Source: Pontibacter qinzhouensis (GTDB taxonomy: Bacteria; Bacteroidota; Bacteroidia; Cytophagales; Hymenobacteraceae). Taken from it: a stretch of 64,000 nt of DNA. Under the pieces are notes generated by a model. It ran no database searches and had not been told where the DNA came from. It saw nothing but the letters and a program-made list of their open reading frames with translations. Below, piece by piece: positions 53,347 to 61,858 of this stretch; the first letter of the stretch is position 1; every line of letters begins with the position of its first letter. The position numbers and the translations under genes are program-made. The DNA lies in assembly GCF_008017455.1 (NCBI RefSeq), contig NZ_VRTY01000015.1, forward strand, positions 20,325 to 84,324, read 5' to 3'.

Positions 53347-54888
53347 ATGAAAAAAAGACTGCTCAGTTTTTTCATCTTTTTTGCCAGCTTTTCTGCATCT
53401 GCACAAAACACGGCAACACTCTCTGCTCAAACAAATCCGGAACGTGTTATTAGTCGGCACATATACGGGCATTTTGCTGAGCACCTGGGCCGAAGTATCT
53501 ACGGAGGCTTTTATGTGGGCGAAGACAATAAGAAAATTCCGAATACTGCCGGCGTGCGCAACGATGTGGTAGATGCCTTAAAAAAACTGAAAGTACCGAA
53601 CCTGCGCTGGCCCGGTGGCTGCTTTGCCGACACCTACCACTGGAAAGACGGTATTGGACCGAAAGAGAACCGACCTACCATCGTGAACACCTGGTGGGGT
53701 AATGTAACAGAGAACAACAGCTTTGGCACGCACGATTTCCTGAACATGTGCGAGCTGCTGGGCACAGAGCCATACCTGGCCGGGAACATGGCCAGCGGCA
53801 CAGTACAGGAGCTTATGGACTGGGTACAGTATGTTAATTTCGAAGGCGAAAGCCCGATGTCGAAACTGCGCAAAGAAAATGGCCGTGAAAAACCCTGGAA
53901 TGTGAAGTTCTGGGGAGTAGGAAACGAGGCCTGGGGCTGCGGTGGCAACATGACACCCGATTACTATGCCAACGAGTACCGCAAATACGCCACCTTTATG
54001 GCCGGCTGGACAAACGAGAACAACCTGTTCAGAATTGCCTCAGGCGCAAACTCTGCCGATTACAACTGGACAGAAACGCTTATGAAAAACATACCGCACA
54101 ATATGCTGGGCGGTGTGGCTTTGCACCATTATGCTGTTATCGACTGGGCTAAAAAAGGACCATCTAAAGACTTTACGGAGCAGCACTATTTTGCCACCAT
54201 GAAAAGTGCCCTCTTTATGGAGGAACTGGTAAACAAACATTCTGCTATCATGGACAAATACGATCCGAAGAAAACAGTGGCTTTGGTAGTAGATGAGTGG
54301 GGAGGCTGGTACGAAGTAGAGCCAGGCACAAACCCTGGCTTCCTGTATCAGCAGAACACGATGCGCGATGCCATGATTGCCGGTGTTACCCTGAACATCT
54401 TCAACAACCACAGCGACCGCATCCGTATGGCAAACCTGGCGCAGGCTATTAATGTGTTGCAGGCCGTTATCCTGACAGATGAGGAGAAAATGCTGCTGAC
54501 CCCGACTTACCATGTAATGGAAATGTACAATGTGCACCAGGATGCCTTTTACCTGCCGCTTAACCTGAAGACTGTAGATTACACCATGGGCAACGAGAAA
54601 CTGCCTGCTGTTTCTGGTTCAGCCTCTAAAGACAAAAACGGTGTAACCCACATCACGCTGGTAAACATTGATCCTAAAAAAGGACAGGATGTTACGGTTA
54701 CCATTGATGGAGCCAAGTTTAAATCAGTGGGTGGCCGTGTGCTGGCTTCTAAAAATATTCAGGACCATAACACCTTCGATAAGCCAAATAATATTACACC
54801 AACCAATTTTAAAGGCGCTAATCTGAAAGGAAACAACCTGACTGTTAAGCTTCCGGCTTGCTCAGTGGTAGTACTGGAGCTAAAGTAG
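53347..54888 (+). CDS. abfA: GH51 alpha-L-arabinofuranosidase
   Basis: Releases arabinose from arabinoxylan, arabinan and oligosaccharides. It has 513 residues with a signal peptide (LLSFFIFFASFSASAQ). GH51 signatures are ISRHIYGHFAEHLGRSIYGG, NLRWPGGCFADTYHWKDGIG, the acid/base E194 in VKFWGVGNEAWGCGG and the nucleophile E317 in VALVVDEWGGWYEVEPG. The C-terminal beta-domain ends LKGNNLTVKLPACSVVVLEL. Family members are often intracellular; here the signal peptide places it in the periplasm or outside. A terminator follows at 54980-55027. Confidence 0.95.
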   Translation: MKKRLLSFFIFFASFSASAQNTATLSAQTNPERVISRHIYGHFAEHLGRSIYGGFYVGEDNKKIPNTAGVRNDVVDALKKLKVPNLRWPGGCFADTYHWKDGIGPKENRPTIVNTWWGNVTENNSFGTHDFLNMCELLGTEPYLAGNMASGTVQELMDWVQYVNFEGESPMSKLRKENGREKPWNVKFWGVGNEAWGCGGNMTPDYYANEYRKYATFMAGWTNENNLFRIASGANSADYNWTETLMKNIPHNMLGGVALHHYAVIDWAKKGPSKDFTEQHYFATMKSALFMEELVNKHSAIMDKYDPKKTVALVVDEWGGWYEVEPGTNPGFLYQQNTMRDAMIAGVTLNIFNNHSDRIRMANLAQAINVLQAVILTDEEKMLLTPTYHVMEMYNVHQDAFYLPLNLKTVDYTMGNEKLPAVSGSASKDKNGVTHITLVNIDPKKGQDVTVTIDGAKFKSVGGRVLASKNIQDHNTFDKPNNITPTNFKGANLKGNNLTVKLPACSVVVLELK

Positions 54889-54979
54889 ACAAACACTGCC
54901 GCCTCCTTCTGGTGGAGCTGGATGTAAGATGGCCGAAACCATAGAACTACCTTGAAAAACATTCAGAAGCGAGTAAGTG

Positions 54980-55027
54980 AAACAGGAGCATGTAGCAGGA
55001 TGGTTTGCTCGCTGCATGCTCCTGTTT
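54980..55027 (+). terminator. Terminator of abfA
   Basis: AAACAGGAGCATG (54980-54992) pairs with CATGCTCCTGTTT (55015-55027) and a long T run follows. Confidence 0.85.
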
Positions 55028-55145
55028 TTTTGCCCTACAGCTGAAGACCGTTTCGAACAAAAGGAAAAGCTACAGCAGGTAAAGCGGACACCCAATCAGC
55101 AGGAGCTATTTAGCACAATTTAAAATTATTAATTTATTTCTACAT

Positions 55146-56147
55146 ATGAAGCTACATTCTAAGTTTAGCAAAATAGCAGGAGGAATTGCCCTGGCAGGCC
55201 TTTCTTTTGCAGTTACCCCAGCCATGGCCAATATGCCCGCAGACACAGTGGTGAAGGCAACAGGCAACCCCATATTTACGCATAAATACACAGCCGATCC
55301 GGCGGCACTTGTACATAAAGGCAAGGTTTACCTATACGCTGGCCACGACCAGGCAGCTCCCAGGCACGAAGGGTATGTCATGAACGAGTGGCTGGTATTC
55401 TCTTCGGAGGATATGATTACCTGGACGGAACACCCTGTGCCGTTGGCTCCCAAAGATTTTAAGTGGGCCAGTGGCGATGCCTGGGCTTCGCATGTGATTG
55501 AGCGTAACGGCAAATTTTACTGGTACTCTACCGTAACGCATGCTACCAAACCTGGTAAAGCCATTGGGGTTGCGGTGGCAGATAACCCAATTGGTCCGTT
55601 TAAAGATGCCATCGGAGAAGCCTTGATTACCAACGACATGACGACTGATACCAAAATCAGTTGGGATGATATTGACCCTGCTGTGATACTAGACGATAAA
55701 GGGCAGGCTTATATGTTTTGGGGTAACACCATTTTATATTACGCCAAACTAAAAGAAAATATGATTGAGTTAGACGGCCCTATACAAAAGGTCGCTAACC
55801 TGCCGCATTTTACTGAAGCTCCTTGGGTCCATAAGCGCAAAGACTGGTATTATTTGTCTTACGCTTACCAGTTCCCCGAAAAAACGGCCTATGCTATGAG
55901 CAAGAGCCTCGACGGGCCCTGGGAATACAAAGGAATATTAAATGAGATAGCGGGTAACTCCAATACAAACCATCAGGCTATTATTGATTTCAAAGGAAAG
56001 ACTTACTTTATCTACCACAACGGCGGCGTTCAGACAGACGGCGGGAGCTTCCGCAGATCAGTGTGTATTGATTACCTCTATTACAACAAAGATGGCTCCA
56101 TTAAGCGTATTCAGATGACTTCTGAGGGAATTAAGCCTGCAAAATAA
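55146..56147 (+). CDS. GH43-family glycosidase (single domain, exported)
   Basis: A 333-residue GH43 propeller with a signal peptide (IAGGIALAGLSFAVTPAMA). Catalytic positions are base Asp in KYTADPAALVHKGKVYLYAG, pKa Asp in DIDPAVILDDKGQAYMFWGN and acid Glu in HFTEAPWVHKRKDWYYLSYA. Length and motifs fit the arabinofuranosidase/xylosidase type with a single catalytic domain; the sugar specificity cannot be told. It follows abfA, pointing to arabinoxylan or arabinan side chains. A terminator follows. Confidence 0.92.
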   Translation: MKLHSKFSKIAGGIALAGLSFAVTPAMANMPADTVVKATGNPIFTHKYTADPAALVHKGKVYLYAGHDQAAPRHEGYVMNEWLVFSSEDMITWTEHPVPLAPKDFKWASGDAWASHVIERNGKFYWYSTVTHATKPGKAIGVAVADNPIGPFKDAIGEALITNDMTTDTKISWDDIDPAVILDDKGQAYMFWGNTILYYAKLKENMIELDGPIQKVANLPHFTEAPWVHKRKDWYYLSYAYQFPEKTAYAMSKSLDGPWEYKGILNEIAGNSNTNHQAIIDFKGKTYFIYHNGGVQTDGGSFRRSVCIDYLYYNKDGSIKRIQMTSEGIKPAK

Positions 56148-56206
56148 TCTAAATAACGCGCAGCCACTGCAAATGCCTTGGCCGCAACTGCTTAGCTACT
56201 TAAATC

Positions 56207-56250
56207 AAAATCCCGCTTTCCGGAACATTTCTGGGAAGTGGGATTTTTGT
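56207..56250 (+). terminator. Terminator of the GH43 gene
   Basis: AAAATCCCGCTTTCC (56207-56221) pairs with 56233-56247 at 13 of 15 positions; a T run lies in and after the right arm. Confidence 0.75.
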
Positions 56251-56389
56251 TTAACCATAAATGCTAGTAAAAAGGCGCGGCAGGAGAGGAAATATGGGCT
56301 TACTTTATAAAGAAATGGTAGGAGTTGTGGTGTGTCTGCAAGCTTGAGACAGCCGGGTGGCTGAATTTCCTATGGAAGACGTTTTAAAA

Positions 56390-56440
56390 AAGCCCTTCCA
56401 TCTGGAGTCGCTTTAGCGGAAAACTCCTTTGGAAGGGCTT
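56390..56440 (-). terminator. Terminator of the fusion-kinase gene
   Basis: AAGCCCTTCCA (56390-56400) pairs with 56430-56440, with inner GGAGT/ACTCC and CGCTTTAGCG pairings. On the minus strand six T residues follow. It lies 44 bases after the stop at 56484. Confidence 0.8.
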
Positions 56441-56483
56441 ATTGATTTTAAAAATGAATTGGAGACGTAGGAATCTCCTAAAA

Positions 56484-57638
56484 CTAATTGCTGCTGTCTC
56501 TGCGGCGTATTTTTATTCTGATAGCGTTTTCGATAGGTTTTTCGGAGACTAAGGTAATGTAGCCACCACCACCGGCACCACTTAGCTTCCAGCCGAGCGC
56601 TATGTCTTTGTAACTGTCGATTTGGTTCAAAATAGCCTCATCGACCATGTTCGGGAACAGGTTGATCTGTGCCTCAAACGATTTCCGGAAGTTTTCACCG
56701 AAGGCTTTGGCATCTTTGTTTTTAATGGCTTCCCAGCAGTTGTCAGCTGCGCCGGCCAGGGCTTTGGCTCCTGCTTCGCTTAAGTTGGTATTGTCCAACA
56801 CGGCGTAATCTGATGTTCTGGGGCCAAGCGTTACCAGGTATAAATGCGACTCCAGCCAGTCCAGCACCTCATCGTCGTGCACCGACTCTATTTGTTCGGG
56901 CCAGTAGTTGTTGTTGTAGTAGAGGCGGTTCAGGCCTGGCAGCACGATGCCCAGCGCATCCTGAGATCCGGCCACTTCTTTTGTGCCGGGAGGGTTTTCG
57001 TAGGTAAATAAAATTTTGGCCAGCTTCTCAGAGTCACCTGCCGGTATGGAGGTGCGCCAGAGTTCAATGGCCTTGTTGCGCGTGCTGGATGCCATGCCAC
57101 TACGGTTATTAAACTCCAGGGTAGGTTCTATCGAAATGGTAAGCACAGGCCCGGGGTGGTAAGCCGATACGAAGGGCTGATCTAGCCATCCGCCTGCAAT
57201 ATCAATCCGGAACGGTATTACACACTCGGTACGCAGGCTGGTGGTACTTCTGGCTGGCAGGTTTTCGTGCGGAATACGTTTCAGCACTTTGTATTCGATG
57301 TTGCGTTCTTTGCAAATTTCAGCCTTGGCAGCCGTGGCTCCATCTTCGTTAACAATAAATATGTCTGGCCCGATTTCGTCCAGCTCTTTTATAAAGTCCA
57401 TGATGCCGTAGCCTTTGTTAACGTGGCAGCGAGTTGTGCAGCCAAGTGCCTCGATCATGTAGCGGCGCTCATCCTGGGAGTTGACCGGGTAGCGGCCTTT
57501 GAGTTGATGCACATTTTCGTCGTTGCCAATGCACACGTGCAGGTCGCCAAATTCAGCAGCTTCTTTTAAAAAAGCAACGTGTCCGCTATGGAGCAGGTCG
57601 AAGCAGCCTGTTACCATAACTTTTTTCTTGTTTTCCAT
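56484..57638 (-). CDS. Fusion of cytidylyltransferase-like domain and HddA-like GHMP kinase
   Basis: A 384-residue cytoplasmic protein with two enzyme domains. Residues 1-137 are a nucleotidyltransferase of the RfaE/TagD type: VTGCFDLLHSGHVAFLKEA (HSGH at 17-20), DERRYMIEAL and RSTTSLR at 130-136. Residues about 140-375 are a GHMP kinase: FRIDIAGGWLDQP, SGMASST (180-186, the ATP loop, in place of GLGSSS), AGSQDALG (224-230) and LSGAGGGGYITLV (353-364), most like heptose-phosphate kinases (HddA). It could phosphorylate a sugar and join it to a nucleotide; the sugar is unknown. It borders a glycan-use region and a surface-glycan cluster. Terminator follows. Confidence 0.85.
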   Translation of the reverse strand: MENKKKVMVTGCFDLLHSGHVAFLKEAAEFGDLHVCIGNDENVHQLKGRYPVNSQDERRYMIEALGCTTRCHVNKGYGIMDFIKELDEIGPDIFIVNEDGATAAKAEICKERNIEYKVLKRIPHENLPARSTTSLRTECVIPFRIDIAGGWLDQPFVSAYHPGPVLTISIEPTLEFNNRSGMASSTRNKAIELWRTSIPAGDSEKLAKILFTYENPPGTKEVAGSQDALGIVLPGLNRLYYNNNYWPEQIESVHDDEVLDWLESHLYLVTLGPRTSDYAVLDNTNLSEAGAKALAGAADNCWEAIKNKDAKAFGENFRKSFEAQINLFPNMVDEAILNQIDSYKDIALGWKLSGAGGGGYITLVSEKPIENAIRIKIRRRDSSN

Positions 57639-57753
57639 TAAAACGATTTTCTAGGCAGGGTGTCTGATTCCTGATTCTTTTGTGCGTTAGCTAACGCAAA
57701 ACGAGCTATACGGCACAACCTGAAAGCAGTTCCCTCTTATAAAGTTGTTTTCT

Positions 57754-57811
57754 GAATTATTCTAATCAAAATGGCCTCCAAAACAAAATTCAGGCATTAC
57801 TCCTCAAGGGT
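57754..57811 (-). repeat. 58-bp intergenic repeat, copy R19
   Basis: On the minus strand it reads ACCCTTGA, spacer, TGTTTTGGAGG, CCATTTTGATT, AGAATAATTC. It begins 36 bases after the stop of the Ig-like protein gene, sense orientation. Confidence 0.84.
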
Positions 57812-57847
57812 AGCCCAGGGTGAAAATTGCCTCTGGAGGAATATGTC

Positions 57848-59449
57848 TTAGTTCTCGCCACTAAAGTCTTTAAATGTTTTGGAGATGTTCTCGTTTGTTG
57901 GCTTTTGCTTATTCTGCCAACCTGCATCCAACTCCAGCGCTACAAGGCCCTTCAGGTTCATAACAGCTACAAAGTCATCTACATCTTTTAAAAATTCTAC
58001 GGAGTTGCCTCTGCGGCGCGCCGATTTAAGTGCGTACTTTCTGGCAAAGATGTCGCCTTTGGTTTGTAGCTCGTTGCGCTTCTCCATAATGTAGTTCAGG
58101 CGTTCGATCAGGTCTTTGGTGTTGCGTCCTAAAACTTCTGTTGCTTCCAGGGTCCCGATGGTCATGACCATAGTGCCACCAACCGTAGTGATTTTTTTAG
58201 AAGTAGCGGCCTCTTCTACCACTACAGGCGCTACACCCGTCATAGCTCCGAGGGAGGCGTTGGTAAGGGAGCGGCCTTTTTTGCCTTTCCGGGCACGGTT
58301 ATACTTTTTCTTCAGATCTCTTTCGGCTTCCTTTAGCTGCTCCATCAGGTCCCAGGCCTTAACCAGCGAGGAGCGGTATTCGTTGTATAGCTTCTGGTCT
58401 TTCTCCACCTCATTAACCGTGTTCACAATAGAGAACGTCACTTTACGGTCATCGCCTTTATTCGATTTATCTACCACATAAAAGGTAATAGAAAAGGTGA
58501 GGGTATCGAGGGGGTCTTTTACAAAATCGTAGCCTGGCCGCCATATAAACTCGTATTGCGATGGTGTATTTTTTACCAGCGCCGTAGAGGGCACATTCGG
58601 ATTATCTGAAATAAAGCTGAAAGAAGCTATATCGCTCTCGCCGTTCTCGTCGGTTAGCTGAAACTTAAGGTTAATGGTAGCATCTTCGTTATGCACAAAC
58701 TTAGACTGCGACGGAAACATCTGGATGCTGGGCGGAATATCCTGCTGCGTTACCTCGATCTGGAACTGGCCTTTCGTCCGGGCCTTTGCCGGTTGGTCCT
58801 CCACGTAAAACTCAAGCGTTATAGGCTTGTTCTGCAACTGCCGGAACTGCGTGGTAGAGGGTTTCCAGGTAAATTCGCCCTGCTCCGAAAGTTTGGCTCC
58901 CTGTGGCATGGAGTTAGGGATTGGAATAAAAACCACCGGATCGTTGTCTTCATCTTTTATAGCCGAAGGTTCAATTCGGTAGGTATTAGTAGTGTTGAAG
59001 CGCACATAAAAAGGCTTCAGTTCGCCTACTATTGGCGGACGGTTTACGTGCTCCACAATAAAATCTATTACCTGGCTGGCTCTTTCCTCCTTTTCGTTTG
59101 TTACCTCGAACTGCAACTGCACCGTGCGGGTCTTATCGAGCCTGTCTACGATGTCGTAGCTTGGGGTCCAGGAGAAATGGCCGAGCGAGTCGAAATTGAT
59201 GCCTGGTATGCGCCCTTGGTTGAGGGAGTACACATAACGGCTGCCGGTGCCGCCAATAGCCTTTACTTCAAATTCTAACTTTTGTCCTTCCTTCAGCACA
59301 TTCCAACCTGGCATATCCGGGAAAACAAGTTTAAGCGAAGAGTTTTTGCTAGTATTTTTCGAACTCTCAGGTACAATAATCTCTACCTGAGCATTTGTTT
59401 TAGCGAGAAATAAGAGAACTGCGGAAAAAAGTAAAACGCACTTTTTCAT
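57848..59449 (-). CDS. Exported protein with Ig/cadherin-like repeats and a coiled-coil C-terminal half
   Basis: A 533-residue protein of unknown function. It has a signal peptide (VLLFSAVLLFLAKTNAQ) and three consecutive beta-sandwich-like repeats of about 100 residues, each with a PxxxLxxxGxFxWxP-like element: INFDSLGHFSWTPSYDIVDR, GAKLSEQGEFTWKPSTTQF and SQYEFIWRPGYDFVKDP. These resemble putative-Ig/cadherin-like modules. From about residue 345 it turns helical (EVEKDQKLYNEYRSSLVKAW, LKEAERDLKKKYNRARKGKK). I do not recognise the C-terminal part. It may be a cell-surface or periplasmic structural protein; a role in gliding or T9SS is not indicated. Confidence 0.75.
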   Translation of the reverse strand: MKKCVLLFSAVLLFLAKTNAQVEIIVPESSKNTSKNSSLKLVFPDMPGWNVLKEGQKLEFEVKAIGGTGSRYVYSLNQGRIPGINFDSLGHFSWTPSYDIVDRLDKTRTVQLQFEVTNEKEERASQVIDFIVEHVNRPPIVGELKPFYVRFNTTNTYRIEPSAIKDEDNDPVVFIPIPNSMPQGAKLSEQGEFTWKPSTTQFRQLQNKPITLEFYVEDQPAKARTKGQFQIEVTQQDIPPSIQMFPSQSKFVHNEDATINLKFQLTDENGESDIASFSFISDNPNVPSTALVKNTPSQYEFIWRPGYDFVKDPLDTLTFSITFYVVDKSNKGDDRKVTFSIVNTVNEVEKDQKLYNEYRSSLVKAWDLMEQLKEAERDLKKKYNRARKGKKGRSLTNASLGAMTGVAPVVVEEAATSKKITTVGGTMVMTIGTLEATEVLGRNTKDLIERLNYIMEKRNELQTKGDIFARKYALKSARRRGNSVEFLKDVDDFVAVMNLKGLVALELDAGWQNKQKPTNENISKTFKDFSGEN

Positions 59450-59790
59450 ATAAAGAACTTGACGTAAAATTCAGGAGTTAAAGTTAGTAAAGGTGTAGGG
59501 ATTGCAACAACGCCTGGTGATAATAAATTTCTCAGCAATTAAACCTGCAGCTTCTTACTGAGAAGATTAAGGTATCAGTGAAACACTTATAAAGCCATGC
59601 TTACGTAATACTCATCACTTTATACGCTGTTGAGAATTTTTACCGATAAAATTAAAATGAATTCATAAACGGCTACTACAAAAAATGGGCCACCTCTGTT
59701 GCTGAAGTTTTCCTGACATTAAATGACCTAAAAATAGGGCAAAATTGTAAGGAGATGCAACCCTGAATAGAATTTTAACAGCTGAATTCT
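59450..59790. other. Intergenic region
   Basis: 341 bases between the stop of the glycosyltransferase gene and the start of the Ig-like protein gene, both on minus. I see nothing convincing in it; no 58-bp repeat is present. Confidence 0.45.
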
Positions 59791-60753
59791 TTAACTATGA
59801 CCCTTGAGCTTACTTTTTAACTTACTGATCGATAGTAATATATGTTCAGATTTTGGGATATAAGCTAGTGGCAAAACAAGTAATGCGGTCTTTAAACTAA
59901 ATTTGTAATTTAAAGATATATAAATATTTTTTTTAGCCTCTTTTTTGTCACCAGACCTAATGTCGGTTAATGAAATGGCTTTATAGATGTCTGCTATTTT
60001 GCTTTTTATAAGATCGTTGTATCTATTGCCAAAATAGTTGTTTATAGAAGAGAACGTATAAACATCTTTTAATAAGGCTCGCTTTAAATTTTGATAAGAA
60101 GACGTGGCATTAAATATTGCGCCTCCGGTATGAATTCTATACACTGCCATTACCTCATCTGAGTAGGCAATTTTTCCATGCGCTGCATTCAGCATATGAA
60201 GCACCCAGTCACCAGCCCCTGTATTATAAAAAAAATCAGGACACTCCTTAAAAAGACCATGCCTGAAAACACAGGAGGCCGTACATAAGAAATTCTTTTT
60301 AAACAAATCCTCTAAGGTGCTTATTGGTTTCTGACCTTTGTTAGATAGTTCTTCTCGCCCGGTTACCTCGTTTTTTTGAATAACTCTATGGAAAGAGATA
60401 CTGAATTCGGCGTTCTGATCTAAAAAATCTACCTGCTTCTGGAGTTTGAACGTGTCTGTCCAGTAGTCATCTCCCTCGCATAAGGCAATATATTTTCCTG
60501 AACAGCTTTGAAAGGTCTCGATGAAGTTTTTCATCATGCCTAAATTATGCTCTGGTAACAGCAATTTTATTTTGTCAGGAAATTTTGCCTTCAGATTCTT
60601 TACAATTTCCCGGGTTTTATCAGTAGAGCAATCTTCGCCAATTACTAATTCGTAGTCAAAGTTGGTTTCCTGCATCATGATTCCTTCAACAGCTTGCTGT
60701 ATATAAGGCTCATGATTATAAGTAATCATACATATACTTACTTTTGGCGGCAT
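59791..60753 (-). CDS. GT2-family glycosyltransferase
   Basis: A 320-residue glycosyltransferase, probably transferring a sugar during surface polysaccharide assembly. The N-terminal GT-A fold shows VSICMITYNHEPYIQQAVEG, YELVIGEDCSTDKTREIVKN and the metal-binding region ALCEGDDYWTDTFKLQKQVD. Conserved later motifs include GAGDWVLHMLNAAHGKIAYS and VMAVYRIHTGGAIF. A basic, hydrophobic C-terminus may touch the membrane. The donor and acceptor are unknown. It starts 13 bases after the acyltransferase stop. Confidence 0.9.
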   Translation of the reverse strand: MPPKVSICMITYNHEPYIQQAVEGIMMQETNFDYELVIGEDCSTDKTREIVKNLKAKFPDKIKLLLPEHNLGMMKNFIETFQSCSGKYIALCEGDDYWTDTFKLQKQVDFLDQNAEFSISFHRVIQKNEVTGREELSNKGQKPISTLEDLFKKNFLCTASCVFRHGLFKECPDFFYNTGAGDWVLHMLNAAHGKIAYSDEVMAVYRIHTGGAIFNATSSYQNLKRALLKDVYTFSSINNYFGNRYNDLIKSKIADIYKAISLTDIRSGDKKEAKKNIYISLNYKFSLKTALLVLPLAYIPKSEHILLSISKLKSKLKGHS

Positions 60754-60766
60754 TGCGTATCCTATA

Positions 60767-61399
60767 TTATTCTAAAACCTTAATTACACGGGCAGGTGTG
60801 CCTATTACAACTGTATTAGCTGCCACATCTTTGGTAACAACAGCGCCGGCACCAACTATGGCTCCATCACCGATCTTAATCTTTGGCAAAATGGTTGCGC
60901 CTGCACCTATAGTAGCAAAATTGCCTATAGTAACGCCTCCAGTAATATTACAGCCGGGTGATATCTCTGCGTACTGACCAACCGACACATCGTGGTGGAG
61001 GGAGGTGCGCGCGTTTATGAGGGCACCTTCTCCAAGTATAACACTGTTGGTGATAATGACGTGCGACATAATATTTATTCCTGGCTCCAAAGTTACATCG
61101 TACTGTCCGATACTGGCGGTGGCAGCAATAACAGATGTAAGAGTGCCTCCGAGATTTTTAAATTTTTGACTTACCTGATAACGTTGCTGAGGCCTGCCTA
61201 TTCCAACTGCAAAGTCAGTATTATGCGTAAAAATCTCCTTAACCTGGTCTGTGTTCCGAAGTATAGGGAAGACATCGTATAATTTGTCGGGTAAGTTTGG
61301 AGTGATTTCATCAAAAAAATACAGCTGATCTATTAGCTGCTCTTCCGGCAAAATACTGAGAAGTTCTTTTGCATGACCACTTGCCCCAATAATTATCAT
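60767..61399 (-). CDS. NeuD/PglD-type sugar O/N-acyltransferase
   Basis: A 210-residue left-handed beta-helix acyltransferase. The N-terminal Rossmann-like half begins MIIIGASGHAKELLSILPEE, typical of PglD/NeuD. From about residue 95 hexapeptide repeats follow (INIMSHVIITNSVILGEGAL, GVTIGNFATIGAGATILPKI, GDGAIVGAGAVVTKDVAANT), with the catalytic His in ARTSLHHDVSVGQY. It probably acetylates a UDP-amino-sugar made by the DegT-type aminotransferase (61859-62941) as part of surface-glycan synthesis. Overlap or close spacing (13 bases) with the glycosyltransferase gene indicates an operon. Confidence 0.92.
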   Translation of the reverse strand: MIIIGASGHAKELLSILPEEQLIDQLYFFDEITPNLPDKLYDVFPILRNTDQVKEIFTHNTDFAVGIGRPQQRYQVSQKFKNLGGTLTSVIAATASIGQYDVTLEPGINIMSHVIITNSVILGEGALINARTSLHHDVSVGQYAEISPGCNITGGVTIGNFATIGAGATILPKIKIGDGAIVGAGAVVTKDVAANTVVIGTPARVIKVLE

Positions 61400-61858
61400 A
61401 TCAATAAAGTTTAGTTACCAATGGGTCACAGAGGGTAAGCCGCACAAAAGGGTTAAGATTTTAAAGTTCCAGCTTAATGTTTTATTGTGTTTTTTACTAG
61501 AGCCCCTTAGGCCACTTATTCAAAAGTAAAAGACGTAAGCATTACATAGTTCTCTAAACTTATTTTAAGCTTCATATTGCTGGTAATGCCGTTATTTGTA
61601 AGGTTATAGCGCTTAATGGAGGTTACTCAATAGCCGTTGACCCTTGGCACAATTCTGGTAAAAAAACTTCTGAAGGCCATTTTCATTAGAATAATCCAAC
61701 AGCATATAATTAGCAGAGGCTTCTATACAACGGATAGATCTCGGTAGCCGATAATTAAGGAGCCATGCATAATGGTTGGTCAAGCATTATCACTCTTTCA
61801 TTAAAACAGGATGCTTATTTAGCCAAGGTGGAGATACTGTAAAGGTACCTTTGTACTA
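61400..61858. other. Intergenic region with copy R20
   Basis: 459 bases between two minus-strand glycan genes. It splits the cluster and contains R20 in antisense; no gene is visible. Confidence 0.45.
61640..61697 (+). repeat. 58-bp intergenic repeat, copy R20
   Basis: Reads ACCCTTGG, spacer, ACTTCTGAAGG, CCATTTTCATT, AGAATAATCC. It is antisense to both flanking minus-strand genes. Confidence 0.86.

Larger units (their letters stand above)
56148..56483. other. Convergent intergenic region with two terminators
   Basis: 336 bases between the converging GH43 and fusion-kinase genes. It holds a terminator for each (56207-56250 and 56390-56440) and nothing else recognisable. Confidence 0.5.

Noticed and set aside
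59798..59808. ACCCTTGAG resembling the start of the 58-bp repeat
   Set aside because: It falls within the C-terminal coding region of the glycosyltransferase, and no central dyad or AATAATTT block follows at the expected spacing.
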